From the NCBI GenBank assembly GCA_039680785.1, contig JBDKSF010000122.1, positions 1 through 48,689 of the forward strand: 48,689 nt of DNA, in the 5' to 3' direction. The notes below the pieces were generated by a model, which was given only the letters and a program-made list of their open reading frames with translations, was not told the DNA's origin and searched no databases. Within the stretch, counting starts at the first letter, position 1. Each line of letters starts with the position of its first letter. The position numbers and the translations under genes are program-made. Source of the stretch: Candidatus Cloacimonas sp. Lineage in GTDB: Bacteria; Cloacimonadota; Cloacimonadia; Cloacimonadales; Cloacimonadaceae. This document shows, one piece after another, positions 10,017 through 18,670 of the stretch.

Positions 10017-10173
10017 CGGAACCTCCAAAAATTAAGGCATAATGCTCCTGTTCAAAATAAGGGAACATTTGAATTGTTCCGTTTTCTAAACAGAAAAGCA
10101 AACTGCTGTTTGTTAAGTTTATAGGGCGGAATGAAAAAATTTCCCTTCCGCTATTCCGTTTTAGGGATAACAT
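10009..10173 (-). CDS. Putative 54-residue leader ORF coupled to rpsJ
   Basis: The frame starts with ATG at 10173, preceded by AGGAGG four nt upstream, and stays open for 54 codons. It ends in a TAA that overlaps the rpsJ GTG start by 8 nt. The protein begins [15 protein letters not shown] and ends [10 protein letters not shown] recognise no family. It is mildly hydrophobic and aromatic with no clear membrane segment. Strong Shine-Dalgarno, position and overlap suggest a translated leader that feeds ribosomes to rpsJ. It could equally be a chance ORF in a structured 5' leader: an AT-rich frame of this length is not very rare. Several short inverted repeats lie inside it. Confidence 0.5.
   Translation of the reverse strand: MLSLKRNSGREIFSFRPINLTNSSLLFCLENGTIQMFPYFEQEHYALIFGGSGE
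10062..10080 (-). promoter_or_regulatory. Hairpin in the rpsJ leader
   Basis: On the minus strand, GGAACA and TGTTCC form a perfect 6-bp stem around a 7-nt loop, about 45 nt before the rpsJ start. A second stem (GCGGAA with TTCCGC, around 10127-10152) lies just upstream. Such tandem stems are common in ribosomal-protein autoregulatory leaders, but a role here is inferred only. Confidence 0.35.
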
Positions 10174-10222
10174 TGTTCCTCCTAAAGAACTATAAGCCCC
10201 TGCAAAATATGGGACTTGTGCT

Positions 10223-10239
10223 TTACACTCAAAGTGTAA
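10223..10239. promoter_or_regulatory. 17-bp palindrome near the S10 operon promoter
   Basis: TTACACT-CAA-AGTGTAA is a perfect 7-bp inverted repeat with a 3-nt centre. It lies just downstream of the predicted S10 promoter, where an operator or an initial transcript hairpin would sit. I do not recognise it as a known regulator box. Confidence 0.4.
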
Positions 10240-10254
10240 TTTTTAATTTAGAAC

Positions 10255-10283
10255 ATCAATTTTTATAAAGCTTAAACTGTCAA
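10255..10283 (-). promoter_or_regulatory. Candidate promoter of the S10-spc operon
   Basis: On the minus strand a consensus -35 TTGACA (10283-10278) is followed after 17 nt by ATTGAT (10260-10255), a weak -10. Predicted transcripts would start near 10248, giving a leader of about 230 nt before rpsJ that contains the small ORF at 10009-10173. Confidence 0.45.
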
Positions 10284-10605
10284 ATCTTTTTTTTGCCTAA
10301 AAGGGTCGCCCGCGGAATTCGTCTTTGTCTCAAGACGGATCATTCTTCACTTGCCAAGCTGACTATAGCATAACCGAATTTTATTACCTTGTTCACTTTT
10401 ATCCAAAGCTGAAGGCAACATTTAATGAACTATAACGATAGTATCTTATCTATATATGGCAAAACTTACAATATACCAGTTATACATTATTAGTCCATTC
10501 TCTCATTTTTATCTGTGTAATCAGTGTAATCTGTGAGAGCATAAATCTAATTATTCATCTTTGCGAACTGGTAAAATAGAGAAATTTTTAGATCAAAAAA
10601 AATTG
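10284..10605. other. Intergenic stretch between S10 leader and tRNA-Ala
   Basis: I see no gene here. The segment contains a short perfect stem (CGTCTT/AAGACG, about 10318-10338) and, at 10506-10540, an inverted copy of the CTCACAGATT-type repeat that is tandemly repeated at 39135-39385. Confidence 0.5.
10505..10541 (-). repeat. Single copy of the CTCACAGATT dispersed repeat
   Basis: Read on the minus strand, the segment starts CTCTCACAGATTACAC and continues with a CACAGAT block followed by an A-rich tail. It matches the unit found three times at 39135-39385, about 29 kb away and in the opposite orientation, so this is an interspersed family. Confidence 0.6.
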
Positions 10606-10681
10606 TGGTGGAGCTAAGGGGATTCGAACCCCTGGCCTAATGATTGCGAACCATTCGCTCTACCAACTGAGCTATAGCCCC
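10606..10681 (-). tRNA. tRNA-Ala (anticodon CGC)
   Basis: The 76-nt minus-strand sequence folds as a complete cloverleaf. It has a 7-bp acceptor stem GGGGCTA/TAGCTCC with the G3-U70 alanine identity pair, D-arm GCTCAGTTGGTAGAGC, anticodon loop TTCGCAA (CGC, reading GCG), and T-loop TTCGAAT. The 3' CCA is encoded. A run of eight T residues follows closely on the minus strand and may terminate transcription. Confidence 0.95.
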
Positions 10682-10695
10682 GACACATTTTTAGG

Positions 10696-10724
10696 AAAAG
10701 ATTTTGAAGAATAGTATTTGTCAA
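10696..10724 (-). promoter_or_regulatory. Candidate promoter of tRNA-Ala
   Basis: TTGACA (10724-10719 on the minus strand) lies 38 nt upstream of the mature tRNA end, a normal distance. The hexamer 17 nt further (TCTTTT) is a poor -10, so only the -35 is convincing. Confidence 0.4.
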
Positions 10725-10956
10725 GCCAAAAGTTTGGCAATCGGAACTTTTCTCAGCTCCGCATCGTCATTATAAATCCACGCTGCTATGCCAATTCAAG
10801 TAAGTTATAAGTCATTTTGGCAGTGTGTTTCCTAACTTATTCACTTATCTGAGACAAATGACTTTTTTGACTTTCTCTCTTCTCTTAACTTCCTTTTTTC
10901 TTTAAGAAATCTTTTAAAACTTTGTTGCATCTGCTTATTCGGCAGAATACAAGTAT

Positions 10957-11955
10957 TTACAGTTTACTCATATACTCCAGTAGATCTTCAACACGGTTGG
11001 AATATCCATATTCATTATCATACCAGCTGAAGACCTTCACCATTTTTCCTTTGGTATAAGTGATCAGCGAGTCAAAAATAGATGAATAGCTACTTCCTAC
11101 CACATCAATGGAGACGATGGGTTCTTCTGAGTATTGCAGATAGCCCTTCAGATATGTTTCAGCCGCTTCTTTCATTGCCAAATTTACATCTTCTTTAGTC
11201 ACTTCCGTTGCCAAATTAACACAAAGATCAACTAAAGATCCATCCGGAGTGGGAACGCGAATAGCCACGCCATCCAATTTTCCTTTCAGTTCCGGAATAA
11301 CTAAACCAATGGCTTTGGCGGCTCCAGTAGAAGTTGGAATCATACTCATCGCGGCAGCCCTGGCTCTTCTTAAATCGCTATGTGGCAAATCCAGAATTCT
11401 TTGATCGTTAGTATAGCTATGCACAGTTGTCATCAAGCCGTTTACAATACCAAATTTATCTTGTAAAACCTTAGCTATGGGAGCCAGACAGTTAGTTGTG
11501 CAGGAAGCATTGGAGACGATTAAATGTTCTGGTTTTAAAAAGGTCTGATTTACTCCCATTACGATTGTGGCATCAATTTCATCTTTTGCCGGAGCGGTTA
11601 AAATCACTTTTTTGGCTCCTGCTTTCAAATGTTTGGAGGCCTTTTCTTTGGAAGTAAAAAGTCCGGTGGATTCAACTACGAAATCAACGCCTAAATCTCT
11701 CCACGGAAGAACTTCCGGATCCTTCTCGGCAAAAATTCTGATCTTTTTACCATTTACCACTAAATTGTTTTCTTCGCTGGAAATATTGCCAGGATATATT
11801 TTGTGAATGCTGTCATATTTAAAAAGATATGCCAGCGTTTTAGCATCTGTAATATCGTTGATGGCTACTACATTCAATTCGGGATGTTTATCCAATATTA
11901 CGCGTAAAACCAAACGACCAATGCGTCCAAAACCGTTAATTGCTACACTTGTCAT
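10957..11955 (-). CDS. gapA: Glyceraldehyde-3-phosphate dehydrogenase
   Basis: GapA converts glyceraldehyde-3-phosphate, NAD and phosphate to 1,3-bisphosphoglycerate in the cytoplasm. At 332 residues it is full length. It shows the NAD-binding GFGRIGR (8-14), D34 in AINDITD (NAD preference), the active-site SNASCTTNCLAP with C152, H179 in TTVHSYT, and WYDNEYGYSNR near the C-terminus. The ATG follows GAGGAG. It starts 21 nt after a restriction endonuclease gene and no obvious separate promoter is visible, so it may be transcribed from the aldolase side. Confidence 0.98.
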   Translation of the reverse strand: MTSVAINGFGRIGRLVLRVILDKHPELNVVAINDITDAKTLAYLFKYDSIHKIYPGNISSEENNLVVNGKKIRIFAEKDPEVLPWRDLGVDFVVESTGLFTSKEKASKHLKAGAKKVILTAPAKDEIDATIVMGVNQTFLKPEHLIVSNASCTTNCLAPIAKVLQDKFGIVNGLMTTVHSYTNDQRILDLPHSDLRRARAAAMSMIPTSTGAAKAIGLVIPELKGKLDGVAIRVPTPDGSLVDLCVNLATEVTKEDVNLAMKEAAETYLKGYLQYSEEPIVSIDVVGSSYSSIFDSLITYTKGKMVKVFSWYDNEYGYSNRVEDLLEYMSKL

Positions 11956-11976
11956 AATATATCTCCTCTTAATTTT

Positions 11977-12519
11977 TTATATATCGATTAGATAGATAGC
12001 TACGGGAACAGCCGTAAAGTGTCTATTCAATCTTTCAACATCGTTTATAAGCTGTTCTCCATAAGATACCCCTGTGGACATTAATTTATGCAATTGATGG
12101 CAGGGCACAATTTCTATGCCTACATCTGCTTTATGTTCATTGAAGAAATATTGGAACTTAGCAAGGTCATAAAACATAAAAGGATACTTACCAAACTGAA
12201 CTTCGATTAGCACCTTACCAAGGCAGAAATCAATTTGCTTGTAAGAGCGAATTATTTTTGTATTATAATTCGGTAACTCTATATTAAAAGTGTCTCTTAG
12301 TTCTTTATAACCCAAACTCTGAAATTTATCTTTGAACTGGGCATATATGTCTTTTGGAGAAAATAGTGATTTACTTTTTCTTGTTTTTTCTTTACTAATC
12401 TTGGTTTGGGGTGGGGAAATAGCTTTAATTACTTCTTTTACTTCCCCAAGAATTTCAGGGTATTTCACCATCAAAATTTCCAAACCGCCAAAATATGAGT
12501 ATTCATAAATAAAGTTCAT
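11977..12519 (-). CDS. BglII/BstYI-family type II restriction endonuclease
   Basis: The product resembles BglII/BstYI-type endonucleases, which cut palindromes with a GATC core. The N-terminus (MNFIYEYSYFGGLEIL) matches the family pattern VYSHLNGLE. The core IDFCLGKVLIEVQFGKY gives D97, E106 and Q108; the D-x8-E-x-Q spacing is that of the BglII active site (D84, E93, Q95). The C-terminus (IEIVPCHQLHKLMSTGVSYGE, then VPVAIYLIDI) is also family-like. I prefer the ATG at 12519; a TTG at 12534 is weaker. No methyltransferase is visible in the window, and the gene sits between fba and gapA on the same strand, which suggests insertion. Specificity is unknown. Confidence 0.8.
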   Translation of the reverse strand: MNFIYEYSYFGGLEILMVKYPEILGEVKEVIKAISPPQTKISKEKTRKSKSLFSPKDIYAQFKDKFQSLGYKELRDTFNIELPNYNTKIIRSYKQIDFCLGKVLIEVQFGKYPFMFYDLAKFQYFFNEHKADVGIEIVPCHQLHKLMSTGVSYGEQLINDVERLNRHFTAVPVAIYLIDI

Positions 12520-12694
12520 TTTCTCAAACACCAATCAAAACACATACTAAGTGTTTTCGTTTATATCGTTTAAATTCACAATAATCGGTTTCCTCGCTTT
12601 CGGTTGTGTTTTTAACATTTCCAAGCAAGCACTTTGAAAATAAATAAAGGTTAGCTTCAGGGCACCCATTATTGCAAATTTTCTGCACTGCGTT

Positions 12695-13669
12695 TTATAG
12701 TAAAATACTATTTTCGGCGCTACCGGACATCTTGCAAAAACCCATAACGGTATTCTGCATTTTTTCTTCACCTTTAACCAACCATTTACGGGGATCAAAT
12801 TTGCTTTTATCAGGAAGATAAGCAGCCGGATCAACATCGGGAGGGCAGACAATGGCATATTTTTCTTTTTCCCAATATGCTTGAATGGCGGATGCCATAT
12901 CCATTTGGTAGTGAGTATCCTTATTGATTTTTACTACCCCATTGGCAATAGCGGTTTGTTGTTGCCAGTCAGTTAGGCCTGAAGCACCATGTAAAACCAG
13001 TCCTCTTTCCACACTGTTTTTAATCAGCAGGTCATCAATTTCTTTAATCAAATCCAGATGCAAGACAACATTTTCACCTTTTGTAACGCCATGATTGGTT
13101 CCTACGGAAGCAGCAAAAAGGTCAACATTGGTTTTAATGACAAATTCCAATGCTTCTTCCGGTTTGGTATAAAGTTCGTCCGCAGAAACAATTTCGTCTT
13201 CTGTTCCTTTAATGTGACCGATTTCTCCTTCCACCAAAGTGTTATGTTTATGTGCCAATTCCACCACTTCTTTAGTTATGCGGATATTTTCCTCCAGTTT
13301 TTCTGCCGAGGCATCCACCATCACGGAAGAAACAAGGTCATTTTCAATGCAGAATTTAATGAATTCAAAGTTTTTAGGTGTGGCATGATCAATATGTAAA
13401 CCTATCCCACATTTGGGAAATTGAGAGGCAAAGGTCTTTACGATTGTAGAAATTAATCTGGCACCAACTTGTATGTCTTGCGAAGAACCTGCCGCATATT
13501 TACAGGCACCGGTACTCATTTGTATCAAACCATCCGAATTGACGGCAGCATATCCCTGAATTATAGCTCGGATTTGAGTGTCAAAAACAACATTGGATGC
13601 GATAATGCCAAAACGCATTTTTTTGGCTTTGAGGAATACCTCTTTAAGTTGTTCACCGCTTAAAAACAT
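12695..13669 (-). CDS. fba: Class II fructose-bisphosphate aldolase family protein
   Basis: Class II aldolases use zinc to cleave fructose-1,6-bisphosphate to triose phosphates. The 324-residue protein has the LHIDHATPK zinc/substrate motif (H92, D94, H95), VEGEIGHIKG, SVGTNHGVTKG, LHGASGLTDW and the phosphate-binding VKINKDTH. These also occur in tagatose-bisphosphate aldolases and longer two-substrate forms, but proximity to gapA favours glycolysis or gluconeogenesis. The ATG follows GGAGGTATAAA. About 175 nt separate its stop from the downstream nuclease ATG. Confidence 0.92.
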   Translation of the reverse strand: MFLSGEQLKEVFLKAKKMRFGIIASNVVFDTQIRAIIQGYAAVNSDGLIQMSTGACKYAAGSSQDIQVGARLISTIVKTFASQFPKCGIGLHIDHATPKNFEFIKFCIENDLVSSVMVDASAEKLEENIRITKEVVELAHKHNTLVEGEIGHIKGTEDEIVSADELYTKPEEALEFVIKTNVDLFAASVGTNHGVTKGENVVLHLDLIKEIDDLLIKNSVERGLVLHGASGLTDWQQQTAIANGVVKINKDTHYQMDMASAIQAYWEKEKYAIVCPPDVDPAAYLPDKSKFDPRKWLVKGEEKMQNTVMGFCKMSGSAENSILL

Positions 13670-13704
13670 TTTATACCTCCAGTATGTAAAAAATCTTCTA
13701 TTTT

Positions 13705-13734
13705 ATAATCTCAAAAATTCCGTTTATTAGTCAA
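13705..13734 (-). promoter_or_regulatory. Candidate promoter of fba
   Basis: TTGACT (13734-13729) and GATTAT (13710-13705) are separated by 18 nt on the minus strand, about 36 nt ahead of the fba ATG. It could also serve the nuclease and gapA, for which no clear promoters are seen. Confidence 0.5.
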
Positions 13735-14007
13735 GAGAAATCTGCAAATTTGCCAAAAATGCCTCTTATTTATTAAGTAGGTAAATGAGCTTTATGGGTT
13801 GTAGTAGTTACCTATACAACTTGCCTTCAGATATTGTTGTTCAATGTTTTTCACGCCTTATTCCCAACGGGATTTTGCCTACCCTTTTTTCTGCAACTGC
13901 ATTATCAGGAGAAAATATTAGTAAACCAAAAAAAAAGAAAAGGGCGAGAAAGGAAGAAAGCGAAAGAGAAAGAAACAAATTTCACAGGAAGAGAGGGCAT
14001 TATAACA
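13735..14007. other. Intergenic stretch without recognised gene
   Basis: The stretch upstream of fba contains a purine-rich run (about 13926-13975) that leaves chance frames open on the plus strand. I see no codon pattern, Shine-Dalgarno or homology supporting a gene. Confidence 0.5.
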
Positions 14008-14151
14008 CTGCCTATTCTACCCAAAGCCATCCTTGTCATTAACCCTTATGCTGATTTAGCAATTCCCGAACGCTTCCCGAACGACCATAAGAGCAGCGTT
14101 AGGGAAGTGTTTGGTAAGTGTTACGGTGGCATAAGATAAAGGCGTAGGCAG
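14008..14151 (+). repeat. Long hairpin element, copy A
   Basis: A 39-nt arm (14045-14083) pairs with 14097-14135 around a 13-nt loop containing ATAAGAG. The inner 24 positions give 19 Watson-Crick pairs, 2 G-T wobbles and 3 mismatches. Outer ends CTTATGC/GCATAAG and, further out, CTGCCTA/TAGGCAG (14008-14014 and 14145-14151) are inverted repeats. The element aligns with copy B at 39826-39935. Wobbles pair only if the plus strand is the RNA. It could be a MITE-like element or a structured RNA. Confidence 0.7.
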
Positions 14152-14297
14152 AATGTAGTTATGGCAGGAGAAATTACACTTGGGAGTTTACAAATTTGGT
14201 TGAGGAAAATTTAGATAGGTATTCGGGTATCGAGTGTGAAAAGTTTTGCAGCAGAAAAAGAACTTGATTGTTCCTTTTGGCACTGCTGTAGTTATGG

Positions 14298-14330
14298 GCA
14301 AAAAAGAAGGTGGAGACATAATCTCCACCT
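14298..14330 (-). terminator. Intrinsic terminator of the 1416-residue secreted protein gene
   Basis: On the minus strand AGGTGGAGA-TTATG-TCTCCACCT forms a perfect 9-bp stem, followed by TCTTTTTTG. It lies 30 nt after the stop codon at 14360, in the right orientation. Confidence 0.9.
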
Positions 14331-14359
14331 CTTTGTATTATTTTGGGATATCGTGCTGT

Positions 14360-17300
14360 TTAATTAGTGGCGAAAACGCGGTAGAATTTCTTATTAACCG
14401 ATATTCCGCTATAGAAAAGATTGGGAGTGGTAGTTACAGTTGTCCAAGTTCCATAAGGATCATCTGCGGATTCCACCCGATAATTTGTGGCACCGGAAAC
14501 AGCGTTCCAGCTTAAATTTATCGTTCCTCCCACCTGACTGATATTAATTATTGGCGCTTCCAAAATTCCCGCTGCGGGGGTTATATCTGCCAGAAAACGG
14601 GGGCTAAATTGCATTGTATCATTATATTGGCCTCCCAAACAGACAATATCTACCGGAGTAGTAGGAATGGTTGTTCCAGCATAATCGGCGCCGGGGAAAG
14701 TTCTCATTATTAAAGTTCCGGAGGCATCCGTGGCAGTGATGTTTTCTGCCGTGGCAGCAAAAACACCTGTAGTATTGGGGGTCAAAGTAACGCCATAAAT
14801 TTTTAGCATTCTTGCCTGATCGGCTGAAGTGATGGTTGCCAAGGTTCTCGTTACTGGAACAATGGTATTATTATGAGAAGTGGCGGCACCCGGATCGGCA
14901 AGAGGAACAAATTGCAAAAGACCTGAATATACAGATAAAGTTCCCGTAATGCCAGTAATGCCGTCGTAGAGAGCATAAGTGGTTGTGATTATGCCGCTTG
15001 GGTCGTCAATAACGATGGCTGCTGTAGCATCCTGAACATATTTTTGATTGCGATTTGCTTGCTGGAAAGTAAGAACTGCTTGTCCAGTAAGACGATAGGC
15101 ACTGCCTACGGTTCCGGCTCGGAGTTGGGCTATGGTGGCTACATTTTCCGGAAAATCATAAAAAGCAGTGGCGATTGCCGAAGGTGAAAAACCGGTGGCA
15201 TAACCCTTGGCTTTTATGGTTGTATCTGAACTGACGGGAATTGGGGCGCTGTAAACATTAGAGGACTCCGTGGGCTCGGAACCATCTGTAGTATAGTGAA
15301 TAACAGCTTCCGGAGTAGTTGTGCTGATTGTAACATTGATAGAACTGGCATAAGTACCGGCAGGTGGATTGAAAACAGGCGTAACTACCATATTGCCAAA
15401 GGTATGAGTGCCAAGATTGGCTATGTAATCTATAGCATAAACAACCCACTGACTATCTTCTGCTGTAGTTCCGGCACTGGCTGCCCAATCCAAAGTGCCT
15501 TGTGTAATAGTCGGTTTACGAATGATAGTATGATCTAATGTAGCATTTGTAGTTCCTGCCACATTCCATGCAGTTCCCGGGTCTGTTCCAATCGTGCCGA
15601 TAACATCTATCCTGGTGGAATCAGCCCCCACTTTTTTGTAAAGCAAAAGAGCATCGTCTCCATTATAATAAGTAACGGTGGAAGTTATATCCGCTTGACC
15701 CAGTATGGTTGCATTGGAACCAGCATTGGCAATAACATAAACATCCATATAATTGAGAGTGCCAGCTAAATTCAGAGGATTTGAAGGTGTTGAAGAACCG
15801 TTGGCAAAAAGGCAGACCCAATAATTACTCAAGTCAATCGGTCCACCTGTGCCATTGAAAATTTCAAATGCTTTATTATTACTGCTGCCTTCTAAATATT
15901 CTGAGAAAAACAAGTCATTTGCCATTCCGGGCTGAGGTGTGGCAGTTCCACTCACAAATAGTTGATGTTCAGTAGCATAAGTAGTATTGTGGGAAATTAC
16001 ACCGTTAAAAGTTCCTGCTCCTGATGCATTCATCCGCACATAAACATTGCCGTTAAAATTATAACTTAAGGACAATGATGTAGCCCAATTACCTGTGCCA
16101 GTAGAACTTAATTCAAAAGGATAAGCAGTGGTTATTTGAATGGGTTCAACGGCTCCGGGTGCACTTAAAGTGTAGGACTGAACTGCAGAAGGAGTTCCTG
16201 CTTCGGAACTAAAAGGAGTCAAATTGCCTGAAACATTCCAAGAAACCGGTGCGGGAAGCGCTTCTCCCGTAACCAAAACATTAACTGGTGTGGCTCCTGG
16301 ACTGGTATGAACAATGTTGCCTTCGTATTCACCGATGGCAGAAGCCAACATCCGCACATAAATATTAGCATTGAAATTAGCCGGGACAGATATACTGGAA
16401 GCCCATCCTTCCGTTTGTGAAGTAGAAACCTGAAAGCCATTGGGAGCTGAAACTGTGATGCTGCCTAAAATATTGGTTCCGCTTAAAACATAGTCCCTTG
16501 TTTCGTCGGAAGGCAAATTTACAATGCTTTCCAAAGGATCAAGTTCGGGTGTGCTGGTATGAATTATGGGAGTTGGCATTGGAGTTCCTTCCCAAAGTTT
16601 AGCCCAATTATTAGTTACTCTGATTCCGTCAATTTTGGCTATGGGAGTGTTAGTTCCTTGGCGAATGGCGATTGAGCCAATTCCTGCAATGTCGGTTCCG
16701 GAAAAATCAGCTGCAGTAAGTTGCGCGGCTGGTTCAGTAGCTCCGATAACAGGATTTACCCACATAAAGACCTCATCGTTTGCTGCTCCCGAAACGATAA
16801 CATATTTCATCACAATCAGATAAGTAGTGTTTAGAGCATAGCTGTAAGGAGTTGCCGCAGCTTCTGAAAATGCACCTGCTTTGGTAACACCAAATCTTAA
16901 GTTATCGGAAGCGTCCTTTTGGACAAATACCCTGCCTTTAAAGTCAGATACACAGGGATTAGTTGCAAAATGGAAGAAATAATCAGCGGTGGTTTTGGCT
17001 TCAGAAGCATTGAACAGAAAAGCAGCGTAAAAAGTTCCCGTTGTCATATTGGTAAAGGTCTTGTTAACATCTTCCGCGGAACCGGAAAGAACTGTCTGTG
17101 CCGCTAAACCCTGATAAGCATAATAACCGGGATAAACCAAACCTTCATTGGCTACGATGGCAGGATGGGAACCTGCACTACTATGTGCATTCCAACCGTT
17201 GGAAGTTAATGTTGTTCCCGCAGTGTAATTAAATTCCTCAGCGAAAAGAGTAGTAGGAACATTTGGGTCTGTAACTGTTCCGTTTACAGCTAAGTTTTGA

Positions 17301-18610
17301 GTTGGGGCTCCTGTGCTACTATGGACAATGTTGCCAGTAAAAGTTCCTGCCGAAACACCCGTTAAACGGACATAAATAGTTCCGCTGAAATTACTTGCCA
17401 AAGAAAGAGTGGAAGTAAAAGTTGTGTCATTGGTGGAAAGATTAAAACCAGCGGGAGCAGTTATACTAATGGCGGAAGTTAAGAAGCGTCCCGTTAATGT
17501 ATAACTTTGTGCGGCTGAAGGAGTTCCCAAAATTGTACTGAAATCATTTAAATTGGCAGTAATGTCTATCAGTGGGGAAGGAGCTGAAACTGTTCCTTCC
17601 ACGGCAAGATTTATAGCAGTTGCTCCTGTGCTGGAATGAACTATATTGCCGGAAAAAGTTCCTGCCGCGGTTCCGGTTAAACGCACATAAACAAGCCCGT
17701 TAAAATTATTGGCTACGGTTAGAGCGCTCGAAAAAGTAGTGTTATCAGTAGATAGAGCAAAACCGGTGGGAGCGGTAACAGTGATGCTTCCGGTTAAATT
17801 TTGCCCGCTCAAAGTGTAGCTCTGAGCCGTTGAAGGAGTGCCGGTATAAGTGGAAAAAGGAGTTAAAGTTCCACTAACTACTATGGTGGGTGAGGCAGTT
17901 CCTTCGGCAGTTATGCTTACATCGTCAATACCCAATGCCTGTGCATAGGAAGTATAAGTTCCAGTAGTTACGGAATAATTCCAAGCAAGATATAAAGAAC
18001 TTCCTGCGGTAAGAGAGTAAGCTAAAGTGGCATTTACAGGAACTGTTGCTCCCGGAGCAGAAGCATAACCATTAGTTGTAGCATCAGCTGGGAAAGAAGT
18101 TAAAAATGAACTTCCTGCACTTGTCCAAGTAGTTCCATCAGCGGAATAATACATTTGGATGGAAAAACCAGCTGAATTAGTGCCCATCCGGTATTTTTCC
18201 ACATTATAACTGATAGCGAAAGAGTTGATTGTCGTGGAACCGTTATTACTAAGCTGAACATATACATTACCACTTTTTGTGGCAGAACTGGAAGATAAAA
18301 AACCTACAGCACGATCAGTTGCTGTTGTGGGATCACCAGCTCCGAAATTGTAAATACCGTTTCCGGCAGAATCAGTCATACTATTACCACCATTTCTTTC
18401 TGTGGCAGTTACAGCTGCAGAATATGTTCCAACCAATCGGACTGTGGTATTTTTATCTGCTTTCCAACTGGCAGGCATTGTTGCAGTGGCGGAAGTTCCT
18501 AAAACATCAAAATTTTGAGTAAGCGTTTGCCCGGATTGGATATTTACCTGAGCAGACAAACTTCCTAAAAATGCAAGGGCTAAAAGCATTACAAATAAGG
18601 TCTTTTTCAT
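14360..18610 (-). CDS. Secreted multidomain beta-rich protein, 1416 residues
   Basis: A Sec signal peptide (MKKTLFVMLLALAFLGSLSAQ) begins the protein. After an N-terminal jelly-roll-like domain (22-236), four related repeats of about 95 residues occur near 245-341, 348-445, 688-784 and 790-890. They share patterns such as SYTLSG, GFxLST, VYVRLTG and GNIVHSSTGA. Between repeats 2 and 3 is a concanavalin-like domain (450-670). Next come a lamin-tail domain (FFSEYLEGSSNNKAFEIFN, 900-1065), a chitobiase-C-like domain (VIHYTTDGSEPT, 1076-1153), an OB-fold-like domain (1158-1340) and an FN3-like end. No catalytic motif or C-terminal sorting signal is seen. The lamin-tail/OB pair often accompanies extracellular nuclease-type proteins, but no nuclease domain is present. 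It is probably a surface or adhesive protein. Confidence 0.85.
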   Translation of the reverse strand: MKKTLFVMLLALAFLGSLSAQVNIQSGQTLTQNFDVLGTSATATMPASWKADKNTTVRLVGTYSAAVTATERNGGNSMTDSAGNGIYNFGAGDPTTATDRAVGFLSSSSATKSGNVYVQLSNNGSTTINSFAISYNVEKYRMGTNSAGFSIQMYYSADGTTWTSAGSSFLTSFPADATTNGYASAPGATVPVNATLAYSLTAGSSLYLAWNYSVTTGTYTSYAQALGIDDVSITAEGTASPTIVVSGTLTPFSTYTGTPSTAQSYTLSGQNLTGSITVTAPTGFALSTDNTTFSSALTVANNFNGLVYVRLTGTAAGTFSGNIVHSSTGATAINLAVEGTVSAPSPLIDITANLNDFSTILGTPSAAQSYTLTGRFLTSAISITAPAGFNLSTNDTTFTSTLSLASNFSGTIYVRLTGVSAGTFTGNIVHSSTGAPTQNLAVNGTVTDPNVPTTLFAEEFNYTAGTTLTSNGWNAHSSAGSHPAIVANEGLVYPGYYAYQGLAAQTVLSGSAEDVNKTFTNMTTGTFYAAFLFNASEAKTTADYFFHFATNPCVSDFKGRVFVQKDASDNLRFGVTKAGAFSEAAATPYSYALNTTYLIVMKYVIVSGAANDEVFMWVNPVIGATEPAAQLTAADFSGTDIAGIGSIAIRQGTNTPIAKIDGIRVTNNWAKLWEGTPMPTPIIHTSTPELDPLESIVNLPSDETRDYVLSGTNILGSITVSAPNGFQVSTSQTEGWASSISVPANFNANIYVRMLASAIGEYEGNIVHTSPGATPVNVLVTGEALPAPVSWNVSGNLTPFSSEAGTPSAVQSYTLSAPGAVEPIQITTAYPFELSSTGTGNWATSLSLSYNFNGNVYVRMNASGAGTFNGVISHNTTYATEHQLFVSGTATPQPGMANDLFFSEYLEGSSNNKAFEIFNGTGGPIDLSNYWVCLFANGSSTPSNPLNLAGTLNYMDVYVIANAGSNATILGQADITSTVTYYNGDDALLLYKKVGADSTRIDVIGTIGTDPGTAWNVAGTTNATLDHTIIRKPTITQGTLDWAASAGTTAEDSQWVVYAIDYIANLGTHTFGNMVVTPVFNPPAGTYASSINVTISTTTPEAVIHYTTDGSEPTESSNVYSAPIPVSSDTTIKAKGYATGFSPSAIATAFYDFPENVATIAQLRAGTVGSAYRLTGQAVLTFQQANRNQKYVQDATAAIVIDDPSGIITTTYALYDGITGITGTLSVYSGLLQFVPLADPGAATSHNNTIVPVTRTLATITSADQARMLKIYGVTLTPNTTGVFAATAENITATDASGTLIMRTFPGADYAGTTIPTTPVDIVCLGGQYNDTMQFSPRFLADITPAAGILEAPIINISQVGGTINLSWNAVSGATNYRVESADDPYGTWTTVTTTPNLFYSGISVNKKFYRVFATN

Positions 18611-18670
18611 AATTCCTCCCTGTAGAATTAAGCTATTTTTATCTGATACCTAAATTTACTCGTAAAAGAT

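Noticed and set aside
12547-12858. 103-codon minus-strand frame overlapping the end of the aldolase gene
   Set aside because: Most of it is a shadow of the aldolase in another frame. The last 40 codons are free of overlap but match nothing I recognise; noted only as a possible remnant.
13785-14139. Plus-strand frames of 85 and 101 codons between fba and the large secreted protein gene
   Set aside because: They are kept open by a purine-rich run encoding KKKRKGRERKK-like sequence, overlap the hairpin element, and have no Shine-Dalgarno.
16219-16440. Short frames inside the 1416-residue gene on both strands
   Set aside because: They are shadows of a long gene with signal peptide, continuous domain structure and its own terminator.
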